DNA of 64,000 nucleotides, taken from assembly GCF_017315705.1 (NCBI RefSeq), contig NZ_JAFLRF010000028.1:1-64000 (forward strand). Reading direction: 5' to 3'. This DNA comes from Trinickia mobilis. Lineage in GTDB: Bacteria > Pseudomonadota > Gammaproteobacteria > Burkholderiales > Burkholderiaceae. The notes under the pieces are model-generated. The model worked only from the letters and a program-made list of their open reading frames with translations, searched no databases and was not told the DNA's origin. Positions 57,129 through 64,000 of this stretch are shown here, in pieces. The first letter of the stretch is position 1; each line of letters starts with the position of its first letter. The translations under genes were made by a program, and so were the position numbers.

Positions 57129-57850
57129 TTCCCCGTCTACGTATTCGCTTCGGACGTCGGGCCGACATTCACGAAGCGTTTCTCAAACCTAGCTGTTGCT
57201 TGATCTGTTGGAACACCCTCCAACGACCTCAGCAGTCCTTACAAAATCATTTCTTATTGGACTGCGTGGCCCCGCTCGATGATTGAGCGGGCGATATCAT
57301 TTGGGAACGCGGCATCGCGATGCCGAACGGCGTTGCCTTTTGTCGGGCTCGAGAGTTCGAAGAATTTGGGCGTGCCTGGTCCCTGGTCACGCAATGGATC
57401 CCGTCCACTTCTGTATCCCCTGACGCTGTCGTACGCGCAAGCGCGAGAGCCTCGCGGCCCCCGTGCGGAACGTATCGAACCACATGCATTACGCTGACCC
57501 GCTCATTTCATTGAGTTCTCCAGTCCGCTCCAAACGCGTTCAATGCCTCGCACTCGGCCGCTCGATACCAATCGCCGAATTCGTTTCCTGAGGGTGTGGT
57601 GTCCGACGAGGCATCCGGCTTCGCGGAAACCTCGGTCCGAGACGGTACCCAGCGCTTCGATCCGCCCGTCCGTGCGATCGCCCGCATTGGGATCGCGTCG
57701 AGCACCGTCGCGCAGTTATCGCGGTTCGAAACCCCTGACGCACCGCGACTCCAACCAGGCTCAGGAGCGACGAGAGACTATCGCGATCGGGCGATCACGG
57801 TAAATACTGCATCTGTAGTATTTGGCGCTTAGGTCGATGATTAATAAAGG
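57129..57850. other. About 720-bp intergenic region between tpsB and the kinase gene
   Basis: No convincing gene is seen. One minus-strand frame (57508-57705, GTG start, 65 codons) ends in DWYRAAECEALNAFGADWRT with plausible codon use, but I do not recognise it and it could be a remnant. An inverted repeat lies at 57802-57823. The region directly upstream of tpsB should contain the promoter of the secretion operon; no confident -35/-10 pair was identified. Confidence 0.5.
57802..57823. repeat. AT-rich 7-bp inverted repeat
   Basis: aaatact (57802-57808) and agtattt (57817-57823) are separated by eight bases, 28 bp past the stop of the histidine kinase gene. It could be a weak terminator hairpin for that gene or a regulator-binding palindrome. 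Confidence 0.4.
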
Positions 57851-59650
57851 TTATTTATTCGACCGATGCACGCGCGAAGCGAGAGTATCAGGCAGGTCGT
57901 CGATTAACACCTGCATTTTCTCCGGGTCGAGCGGTTTGTGGACGACATGAAAACCACTCGACGTCGTTGCGTCGATCCCGTCGGCCGATGTGTCGCCGGT
58001 GATGATGATCGCGGGTATTTCGCGGCCGATGGCTTGGTGCACTGCGTGAATCACATCGACGCCCGTCACCTGCTTGGCGAGCCTGAAGTCGGTCAGCACC
58101 ATTTGAAGTGCGGGGCGGTGGGACGTCGCGACGGCGACAGCCTGTTCGATCGACGACGCGGCAACCACCGCGTGGCCCCATGCGCGTAGCAGCGTCTGCA
58201 TGCTCGCGAGCACGTCGCGATCGTCATCGACGACGAGTATGGTTCTCGTGCGTCTGCTCGAAGCCGATGCTGCACCGATGACTTCGACTCGGGTATCGAG
58301 CGCCGGTACATCCGGCATTGCAGGCAATCGCACGGAGAACAGCGAGCCTCGCCCGAGTCTCGAGCGCACCCGCACGTTTGCGCCGATCAGCGCAGCCGTG
58401 CGCTGGACGATCGCGAGACCCAGGCCAAGGCCTTGTTCACGGTCGCGTGCCGCATTGCCGACCTGGTAGAACTCCCGAAAGATCATCGAGTGTTGATCGG
58501 CTGCAATGCCTATGCCGGTATCGAACACTTGAATATCGACTTCGTCGCCGCGTCGACGACACGCGACCCGAATCCCTCCGCGCGTGGTATAGCGGACCGC
58601 ATTCGAGAGCAGGTTCGACAGGATGTTGTGCAGCAGGGCTGCATCGGTTTCGAGCCAGACCGAGCTCGGCCGGATCTTGAGGTTCAACCCTTTTGACGAC
58701 GCGGCCTCGAGGAACTGGTTCGCGAGCGCGTCGAACTCCTGCTGCAACGGAAAGCGGCGCGGCTCCGCGTTGATCACACCTGCATCGAGCCTTGAAATAT
58801 CGAGTAATACATTGAGCAATTGCGACATGCCCTTGAGCGCCGTCTGGAGGCGTTCGGCAATGCCATTGAGGGCTGTGCGTTCGATGTTCGGTGCCTGGGC
58901 GATCGCGCGCAAGGTCGCGATATAGAGCCCAAGCGCATGCGTCGGCTGACGCAGGTCGTGACTCGCGGCGGCGAGGAATTGCGACTTGCTTCGATTCGCG
59001 AATTCGGCTCGCTCCTTTTCCTCGGTCAGTTGCCGGATCAGCCCGATATTTTCAAAGCGAAGTGAAACCGAGTCCCGTACAGTGCGTTGGAGGTTTCTGC
59101 TAAACGAAAGGTTGACCCCTAAAAGGAAAAGAGACAGGAATCCGAGCACGGAAAACAGCGTATTGCCGTAGGCGAACGAGCGGATCGCAAACGGCAATAC
59201 CGTCGGTAACGCATACGCAAAATAAGTCGGCCAATATGACGACAGCGAGGCGACCGAGCCGCCGGTCATGCCCGCGAGCACGATACAGATAAACGCGGTC
59301 ACGACCGTGCTGTCGGGCGCAAAGAACAAAAGACCCATCGATCCCCATAAACAACCCGACAAGCCCGACAGCAGCACGTATCGGCGTGCACGGCGCGTCG
59401 CGGTCTCGATCGGATGTTCTCCTGCGAGGCGATCGCGCCAGACGATCACGATGCGGACGACCGTCAACAGATAGATTGCAGCGGCCCATCCGAGCAAATC
59501 GCGCCTCGAGACCTGGGACCAGAGCAGGAATATCGACAAGCTTACGACTGCGATATTGCCGAACAGGATAGGCGGAGACTGGCGATACAGCGTATTGATC
59601 AGTTCCAGTCGCACGTTGGCGCTGATATTTTTAGAGGTATTTTTTACCAT
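57851..59650 (-). CDS. Hybrid sensor histidine kinase with six-TM input domain
   Basis: A 599-aa membrane kinase. About six transmembrane helices occupy residues 28-182 (for example ILFGNIAVVSLSIFLLW, AAIYLLTVVRIVIVW, AYALPTVLPFAIRSF), with no large periplasmic domain. A coiled linker leads to the HisKA domain with H231 in FLAAASHDLRQPTHALGLYI. The ATPase domain shows LHNILSNLLSNAVRYT, VFDTGIGIAADQ and GLGLGLAIVQR. A C-terminal receiver (about 472-595) has ILVVDDDRDVLAS and Asp in MVLTDFRLA. The divergent NarL-type gene next door is the likely partner. The start MVKNTSKNIS is preferred over an upstream Met that runs through a direct repeat. Confidence 0.9.
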   Translation of the reverse strand: MVKNTSKNISANVRLELINTLYRQSPPILFGNIAVVSLSIFLLWSQVSRRDLLGWAAAIYLLTVVRIVIVWRDRLAGEHPIETATRRARRYVLLSGLSGCLWGSMGLLFFAPDSTVVTAFICIVLAGMTGGSVASLSSYWPTYFAYALPTVLPFAIRSFAYGNTLFSVLGFLSLFLLGVNLSFSRNLQRTVRDSVSLRFENIGLIRQLTEEKERAEFANRSKSQFLAAASHDLRQPTHALGLYIATLRAIAQAPNIERTALNGIAERLQTALKGMSQLLNVLLDISRLDAGVINAEPRRFPLQQEFDALANQFLEAASSKGLNLKIRPSSVWLETDAALLHNILSNLLSNAVRYTTRGGIRVACRRRGDEVDIQVFDTGIGIAADQHSMIFREFYQVGNAARDREQGLGLGLAIVQRTAALIGANVRVRSRLGRGSLFSVRLPAMPDVPALDTRVEVIGAASASSRRTRTILVVDDDRDVLASMQTLLRAWGHAVVAASSIEQAVAVATSHRPALQMVLTDFRLAKQVTGVDVIHAVHQAIGREIPAIIITGDTSADGIDATTSSGFHVVHKPLDPEKMQVLIDDLPDTLASRVHRSNK

Positions 59651-59657
59651 CTTGAAT

Positions 59658-59687
59658 ACACGTATGCGACAGAAGACACGTATGCGA
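59658..59687. repeat. Two direct 12-bp repeats between the divergent regulators
   Basis: acacgtatgcga occurs at 59658-59669 and 59676-59687, with starts 18 bp apart, just upstream of the kinase start. The arrangement resembles paired half-sites for a response regulator. It lies in the 171-bp space shared by the kinase and the NarL-type regulator. Confidence 0.55.
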
Positions 59688-59821
59688 TCTTGCGAAGACC
59701 CCGGTTTTCGTGAAATGATTTTCGCCACATTCTGACTGGGATTTGAAACGCGGCCATCCACTCCGTATTGTCGCAAAGTCGTACGCCGTTGAGTGGCCTG
59801 CGAAAATAAACGAAGGGAAAA

Positions 59822-60454
59822 ATGAAACGCATCGTGCTAGTAGACGACCACGCGATGATTCGCGATGGGCTCAGACTCTTGCTGACGACCCGTGCCGACT
59901 GGCTTGTCGTCGGCGAAACGGGGGACGGCCGCATGGTCTGCGACGTGCTACGCGACACCCAAGCGGATTTGCTGTTGCTCGATCTCGAACTACCCGGTTG
60001 TCATGGAACCCAGCTCGCACAGCAAATCAAGGCAGAATTCCCGGAGATTAAGATTCTCGTTTTGACGGGTAACGCCCATGCCGCGACGGTCCGTGCGGCG
60101 ATGGCGGCAGGCGCCGACGCCTATATGCTCAAGCACGAAGACGGCGACGAACTGCTTTGCGCGATCTCGCTCGTGTTGTCGGGCATTCGCTACGTGAGCA
60201 AAACACTCGCGCGTGCGCTCGAAGTCGAGGACGAGGCCACTGTTGCGCCGATCACCGCGCGTGAAAAAGAAATCCTTGCGCTCGTCGCGAACGGATACTC
60301 GAGCCAGCAGATCGCCGACAAATTGAATCTGAGCGTGTTGACGGTCCGCAAGCATCGTCAGAATCTGATGTCGAAGCTCTCGTTGCGCAACGTCGCAGAA
60401 GTCACGGCTTACGCGATTCGCGACGGTCTTACGGTATCGAACCCTGGGGCGTGA
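59822..60454 (+). CDS. NarL/FixJ-family response regulator
   Basis: A 210-aa regulator. The receiver has the acidic pair in MKRIVLVDDHAMIRDGLRLL, the phosphorylation site D54 in LLLLDLELPGCHG, Thr in LVLTGNAH and Lys in AYMLKHEDG. The LuxR-type helix-turn-helix (about 146-200) shows ITAREKEILALVANGYSSQQ and LSVLTVRKHRQNLMSKL. A gaaggg ribosome site precedes the ATG. Divergence from the hybrid kinase indicates a cognate pair. It could control the nearby two-partner secretion operon, but that is inference from position only. Confidence 0.93.
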   Translation: MKRIVLVDDHAMIRDGLRLLLTTRADWLVVGETGDGRMVCDVLRDTQADLLLLDLELPGCHGTQLAQQIKAEFPEIKILVLTGNAHAATVRAAMAAGADAYMLKHEDGDELLCAISLVLSGIRYVSKTLARALEVEDEATVAPITAREKEILALVANGYSSQQIADKLNLSVLTVRKHRQNLMSKLSLRNVAEVTAYAIRDGLTVSNPGA

Positions 60455-60553
60455 TCCGCTTCAGTGCGCCCGCCCGGATCGGCGGTCGTGACAGGACCTG
60501 GCCTGCCTGCCAATGGCCGTGGTTCCAGACCGCGGGCAACGGGACGGGCGCAG

Positions 60554-60703
60554 GGCGACCTGGAAATTCCGACGGGCACGCTCACGAGCGTCAACAATCG
60601 CGTCAATGGCGGCATGTCGACGGCCTACAAGTGGGCATCGACACCGATCTCGGGCAGCACGACCTCATTCTCGCCGAACGAGCTGCCGGAATATGTTTTG
60701 TAG
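60554..60703 (+). pseudogene. Orphan C-terminal coding remnant
   Basis: A frame ending in TAG encodes GDLEIPTGTLTSVNNRVNGG, then MSTAYKWASTPISGSTTSFS and PNELPEYVL, with a marked G/C preference at third positions as in real genes here. There is no credible start or ribosome site. It lies between the response regulator and the junction of the right-hand element. I do not recognise the family; it may be the 3' end of a gene cut by the insertion. Confidence 0.3.
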
Positions 60704-60725
60704 AACAACGCGGTAATTGTAGAAG

Positions 60726-60759
60726 AAAAAAAAGCGGGCCCCGTGTGTCGGACCCGCTT
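60726..60759 (-). terminator. Terminator following the tRNA-like 3' end
   Basis: Arms aagcggg (60732-60738) and cccgctt (60753-60759) with an imperfect inner stem. Eight A on the plus strand (60726-60733) form a T-tract on the minus strand. It lies 6 bp past the tRNA-like CCA end in minus orientation, as expected for the native terminator of a tRNA gene. Confidence 0.65.
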
Positions 60760-60765
60760 CTGTAC

Positions 60766-60790
60766 TGGTGCGGCTGCAGCAATCGAACCC
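60766..60790 (-). other. Degenerate tRNA 3' end, possible attachment site
   Basis: Read on the minus strand this is GGGTTCGATT, then GCTG, then CAGCCGCACCA. It has the T-loop consensus GGTTCGATT, a 3' acceptor arm CAGCCGC (the arm of a GCGGCTG-type tRNA), discriminator A and encoded CCA. The T-stem is one base short and no 5' half is present, so it is not a functional tRNA. A tRNA 3' end next to its terminator and followed by foreign-looking DNA is the usual appearance of the displaced att site of an integrated element. Confidence 0.5.
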
Positions 60791-61041
60791 TGTACCAAAC
60801 CCGTTGTGCTGTGCGGCTTTCAGCGAATCGGACCTAACAAATACCAACATATATACCAACAAAGTTCGCTCATTCCCTTGTCCAGCAATAGAGCCCCCGG
60901 TTTCTGCGAGTATCGCGGCAGAAGCCCGACTCTGCGCATGGCTCCCCGAGTTCTGCAGTGGAAACCTTGCATCGGCAAGCTGGGATAAAGCGGACGTGAC
61001 GCCAAAACCTCACCATCTGCCAGCGTCACGTCTGCGGTCTA

Positions 61042-62370
61042 TCAATCGTCTAGCAAGTCATCGATGCCGTCGAACATGCCTTGCATCGGCAGTGGGGAAT
61101 CCGGCCATTCATCCTCTACGTTGCCAGATGCATAGTCCGAAGGCTGAGCCACCTCGCCGGCACCGCTGCCTGACAACTCAGCAGCAGTTAGCGCTTCCAG
61201 CCGGTTGTATGCGCCTGGCGCGCTTTGGCGCGAATACACGACCTCTTGAAGGTGCTCAAGCGGCACGAACTCCCCCGGGTACTCGAACACCTCGGCCAAC
61301 CCCGGTCGTATCCCCGATTGCTGCACCTTCCACGGAATACGCAAGTCGATGCCGGTTGCATCAAAAACCCGGCTGCGAATCGCGGAGAAACGCTTGCTTC
61401 TGGCCTTTTCATCCTCGTATTCGAACAATACCGGATAATCGGCCGGCTCCTCTCCAGCAATATGTAGGGAAAGACATCTTTTATCCTCCTTTGGCAATGC
61501 GAGATTGGAGACGGTTGATTTTCGTATCCGCCTGACCCTCCATTTTCGTTCTAATTTAAGCCTTCCCTTGAGCAAATTAAATACCTTCTCGTAGGCGTCG
61601 GGGTTGCCCATCCACTTATCCGGTCGATCTAGATCATTCGCTTCCAGCCAAGCCCCATGTGGAGTTATCTCGATTCGCACAGTGCGTTCAGACCGCTCTT
61701 GAACCTCAGATTCCAGTTCAGGATTGTCGATTTTCTTCAGAAATGCCTTCTTCACCCCAGGCTGCTTCGCATAAAGAGTGATTCCGAATTCTCTATCCCT
61801 TATATAGAGCGTGAATACGTCATCGGGCCACTCCGCGCCCTCTGGCTTGACGTAAGCCTTTTTCTTTCCGGGCAGCGAGTAAGGACCATGATTAAGAATC
61901 GCCTCGGCGTGCTGCCTGACATCGTTAATCAGGGAAAACGCTTCCTCTGCACTCTCGCACTCCTTCAGAAATGTCAGCGTAAGCGGACCAATCTGCACAT
62001 TCTCCCATGGTATATAAGACAACCCCTTCTTAGTGCAGCCGCAGCTGGCAAGGAAATATCGCAACAAAGACCAGCCAATGCTTGCCGCCCAATACACCCC
62101 ATTCACCAGCTCCCGGTTATGTCCGACCGTACAGGCGGGGATATTCACACTCAACCAATATCCGCCTATTCGACCATGCCGAATTCCACCTACACCAACC
62201 GCCTTGATTAAAAATCCGGCATCAGTCAACGGACTCTTTATTTCAAAATCGTAGAACTCCCCGCGTTTGCCATCTGCACCCTCAGGCTGCCACGGAAAAC
62301 AGCATTCCGCATACTCCTCGTCGGATATATCTGCCTTCAACGGGGCAAAAATCTGTATTGAATCACACAC
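61042..62370 (-). CDS. Putative phage replication initiation protein (gene II/X-like)
   Basis: A 442-aa protein resembling filamentous-phage gene II/X replication proteins. Supporting stretches are GGYWLSVNIPACTVGHNREL (about 70-90), which matches the SVNxP...GHN core of the Phage_CRI region, FGITLYAKQPGVKKAFLKKI (mid) with the Y-x-K motif, RTVRIEITPHGAWLEANDL, and the C-terminal RSKRFSAIRSRVFDATGIDL followed by RIPW, which fits the Phage_X tail. Such proteins nick the origin and start rolling-circle synthesis. The similarity is by pattern recognition only. The last 80 residues are acidic and low in structure. It lies immediately left of the AT-rich spacer, as a replication gene next to its origin would. 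Confidence 0.5.
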   Translation of the reverse strand: MCDSIQIFAPLKADISDEEYAECCFPWQPEGADGKRGEFYDFEIKSPLTDAGFLIKAVGVGGIRHGRIGGYWLSVNIPACTVGHNRELVNGVYWAASIGWSLLRYFLASCGCTKKGLSYIPWENVQIGPLTLTFLKECESAEEAFSLINDVRQHAEAILNHGPYSLPGKKKAYVKPEGAEWPDDVFTLYIRDREFGITLYAKQPGVKKAFLKKIDNPELESEVQERSERTVRIEITPHGAWLEANDLDRPDKWMGNPDAYEKVFNLLKGRLKLERKWRVRRIRKSTVSNLALPKEDKRCLSLHIAGEEPADYPVLFEYEDEKARSKRFSAIRSRVFDATGIDLRIPWKVQQSGIRPGLAEVFEYPGEFVPLEHLQEVVYSRQSAPGAYNRLEALTAAELSGSGAGEVAQPSDYASGNVEDEWPDSPLPMQGMFDGIDDLLDD

Positions 62371-62880
62371 GCGACCTCCATTATCAATAATGGCGACTGC
62401 ATGCTGACCATCCCTATCGATCGCTATTCTTCACCATCGGCGCGGCCACAAGCCATACATGCCTACACCTCTAGACCATACACTATCCAACTATTAGTTT
62501 ATAGCTCCATACAGCCAAGCTACATACGGCCATATAGTGCATATGTATAGGCTGCATACTATCAACTGTTAGGCTTATAGTTGTAATAGTTACTATTGGT
62601 GCGCCTTTCAGTCCCAGTGGATTGCAGAAACCTGCTCAAAAGCCCTGTTACAGCCGTCTACACTCCGACTGGGCGCGATCCGCAGTCAAATCGCAGGTAC
62701 GTCGTACGCCAAGCCGCCCGCAAGCTTCCGGCACCCGTAGGCGACGAAACTCGCACCGTGCGCCGTGTACCTTTCAGCGTGGATCAGGCTGAAAAGTGCG
62801 CCATAGTTGCGCGCATTCTTCAGCCTTGCAAGCCTCGATTCAACGGATAATCAACCTCAGTCATTCCAAAGCAATCTTGA
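62371..62880. other. 510-bp AT-rich spacer with repeated blocks, possible replication origin
   Basis: Two related blocks occur: 62477-62504 (catacactatccaactatta and on) and 62555-62580 (catactatcaactgttaggc and on), 28 and 26 bp, sharing CATA..CTATC.AACT.TTAG..TTATAG. Between them CATAC/CATAT words recur. An inverted caact/agttg pair lies at 62563-62583, and a ctttcagc/gctgaaaag hairpin near 62773-62801. No convincing gene is present; a plus-strand frame at 62596-62850 starts with TTG and has no recognisable features. Confidence 0.5.
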
Positions 62881-63081
62881 TTAACTCGATGAATCGCGTT
62901 CCTTGCGAAGATTTTCAATCCACTCGATTATTTCGCCATAAACCCAGTAACTCGAGCGGCCATTTTTCACCTGCGCCGGGAAGCGCCCTTCCTTGATAAG
63001 GACGTGCATATAAGAATAACTCATCGCGGTCAGGGATTTCACTTCCGGCTTTTTTATCAAAGCAAACCAGTCTTTTCTCAT
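62881..63081 (-). CDS. AlpA-like helix-turn-helix protein
   Basis: A 66-aa DNA-binding protein of the AlpA/excisionase type. The order of elements is typical: WFALIKKPEVKSLTAMSYSY (helix-turn-helix), then MHVLIKEGRFPAQVKNGRSS (recognition helix and wing; the GRFP.....G pattern is diagnostic), and a final YWVYGEIIEWIENLRKERD helix. AlpA proteins regulate integrase expression or excision of prophages and islands. The start MRKDWFALI is preferred; the longer in-frame protein has a non-typical N terminus. A cctccttg-type sequence upstream (minus strand aaggagatgccacc) supplies a ribosome site. Confidence 0.75.
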   Translation of the reverse strand: MRKDWFALIKKPEVKSLTAMSYSYMHVLIKEGRFPAQVKNGRSSYWVYGEIIEWIENLRKERDSSS

Positions 63082-63194
63082 ACGGTGGCATCTCCTTGCT
63101 TCTTCGGTTGTCTGTGCAGATTGCACGAGACGCACTTTATTATTCGAAGGCACACATGTAACGTGTATCAGGCACGCTGACACACCAAAATTCT

Positions 63195-64000
63195 CTATCG
63201 TTTCAGTTTGCTCTCAGGTCGGAATTGCTCGAATATCTCAACGAGGTTAGCCGGCAACGCATCCATCAGACTAGGGGAATTTTCAAGCCAATCGAACTCG
63301 ATGGCGTCAACTCCGCCCAAAATCGTGATACCGGTGTTAATCTCGCCTCGACCAAAAGCAAGGGCGGATTTCGCGATCCCTAACATGTCGTTAATATCGA
63401 CGTTCACCATAAAATCGGTTGGGATCCGATTCTCCATACCATTGAATATTTCACGATGCACGCCCAAATCGGAAGCTGAAGATATTCGCAACAACCAAGA
63501 CGCCCACAAATGGGCTACACTTGCAAAGTCTTTAAAATACTCTCTGACCAGAGTTAATCCGATACCGGCCATACCAACCACTGCCTTTTGAGCTCCAGCC
63601 TTCCCATCACCATATCGCCTCACGGATTTAGTCTGGAAAGCGCAGCAGGCAAGCAAGATTAGTCCAGAAACAATCCCCTTCCTGAACAAGAGATCGATAT
63701 TCGCGCACCGTAGGAGATTCTCGTAATCGTCGAAGAATTCAACGATTTTCTCTGGCGAACCGATCAAAGCTGACCGCGATTCGCTCACAGCCAGTTTTGA
63801 GATATCTTGCTCGATTGCAACTAATTCATCGCCGGACTTGACCCATTTATATTTCTGACTTGCCGGATCTATCGGCTGGCCCGCGTCCTTGAGTATGCGC
63901 ATAACGCGAATGTGCTGGATCGCGGAACGATATAGCCGCCTCAGATCGTCATCTTCTGGCCGAGGAAACAGCATCCATCCAGCGATAGTCAGCCTTCGTG
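63195..64000 (-). CDS. Unrecognised protein, probably partial at the window edge
   Basis: The minus-strand frame is open from the right window edge to TAG at 63195. A Met at 63974 (MLFPRPEDDDLRRLYRSAIQ) would give 259 aa, but codons upstream of it are also open (LRRLTIAGW), so the true start may lie outside. Visible features: a charged helical first half, one hydrophobic stretch LFRKGIVSGLILLACCAFQT, a glycine-rich stretch VVGMAGIGLTLVREYFKDF, and a C-terminal FDWLENSPSLMDALPANLVE. I do not recognise a family. It is upstream of the AlpA-like gene in the same orientation and may share its transcript. Confidence 0.6.
   Translation of the reverse strand, partial: RRLTIAGWMLFPRPEDDDLRRLYRSAIQHIRVMRILKDAGQPIDPASQKYKWVKSGDELVAIEQDISKLAVSESRSALIGSPEKIVEFFDDYENLLRCANIDLLFRKGIVSGLILLACCAFQTKSVRRYGDGKAGAQKAVVGMAGIGLTLVREYFKDFASVAHLWASWLLRISSASDLGVHREIFNGMENRIPTDFMVNVDINDMLGIAKSALAFGRGEINTGITILGGVDAIEFDWLENSPSLMDALPANLVEIFEQFRPESKLKR

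Larger units (their letters stand above)
60766..64000. mobile_element. Left part of an integrated element (phage or island), right end outside the window
   Basis: From the tRNA-like att site onward, gene content and composition change. All genes lie on the minus strand, codon use is more A/T-rich, and the contents are a replication-protein-like gene, a repeat-bearing AT-rich spacer, an AlpA-like regulator and an unrecognised gene. No integrase is seen within the window. By the usual integration geometry the intact tRNA, and probably the integrase, would lie to the right, beyond 64000. Calling it a filamentous-phage derivative is inference from the replication protein. Confidence 0.6.

Noticed and set aside
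60766-60840. A complete tRNA gene at the element border
   Set aside because: Only the T-loop and 3' acceptor end are present, the T-stem is one base short, and no anticodon or D arm can be drawn.
62596-62850. An 84-codon plus-strand frame in the AT-rich spacer
   Set aside because: It starts with TTG without a ribosome site, has no recognisable features, and lies antisense to the direction of every other gene in the element.

Overview
The window is a GC-rich chromosomal segment from a member of the Burkholderiaceae, most likely Burkholderia, Paraburkholderia or a close relative. The evidence is the gene content and order: a paa cluster, apaG/rpe/gph leading into trpEGDC, ychF-ubiH-dsbC-M61 peptidase, and hemA-prfA-prmC-grxD-ubiX. 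A species cannot be named from sequence reading alone.

Layout. 1-6.8 kb holds phenylacetate catabolism: paaF (-) diverges from paaN, a thiolase, paaG, paaI and paaK (+), with a TetR/PaaR-type palindrome between the two arms. 6.8-16 kb holds mltA (-), a tiny membrane protein, apaG (-), rpe, gph, then a tryptophan operon trpE-trpG-trpD-trpC, a CYTH protein and ung. Between gph and trpE there is a 24-codon leader peptide with three Trp codons followed by an intrinsic terminator, so the operon appears to be controlled by attenuation. 16-29.5 kb is housekeeping: azoR, an M61 peptidase, dsbC, a ubiH-like monooxygenase (all -), ychF, an ABC-F protein, an AsmA-like protein, a HAD hydrolase, aminopeptidase P and an unusual orphan response regulator. 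29.5-35 kb carries hemA, prfA, prmC, grxD, ubiX and a DODA-type dioxygenase. 35-46.6 kb is a mixed block: APC transporter, cold-shock protein with a long structured leader, Hsp70-like protein, MFS transporter, nitroreductase, DUF1415, two methyltransferases, DUF1059 and a BaiN-like flavoprotein.

46.7-57 kb is a two-partner secretion locus on the minus strand: a FhaC/ShlB-type outer-membrane transporter (576 aa) followed 10 bp later by a 2873-aa filamentous exoprotein. The exoprotein ends in a putative Ig-like (He_PIG-like) module. I see no CDI toxin tip and no immunity gene. It is followed by a divergent two-component pair: a membrane hybrid histidine kinase (-) and a NarL-type regulator (+).

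From about 60.77 kb to the right edge the character changes. A degenerate tRNA 3' end with its own terminator marks what looks like the left junction of an integrated element. To its right are a protein resembling gene II/X-type phage replication initiators, an AT-richer spacer with repeated blocks that could be a replication origin, an AlpA-like small regulator and an unrecognised protein that runs to the window edge. The two points I would check first are the trp attenuator and the replication module of this element.
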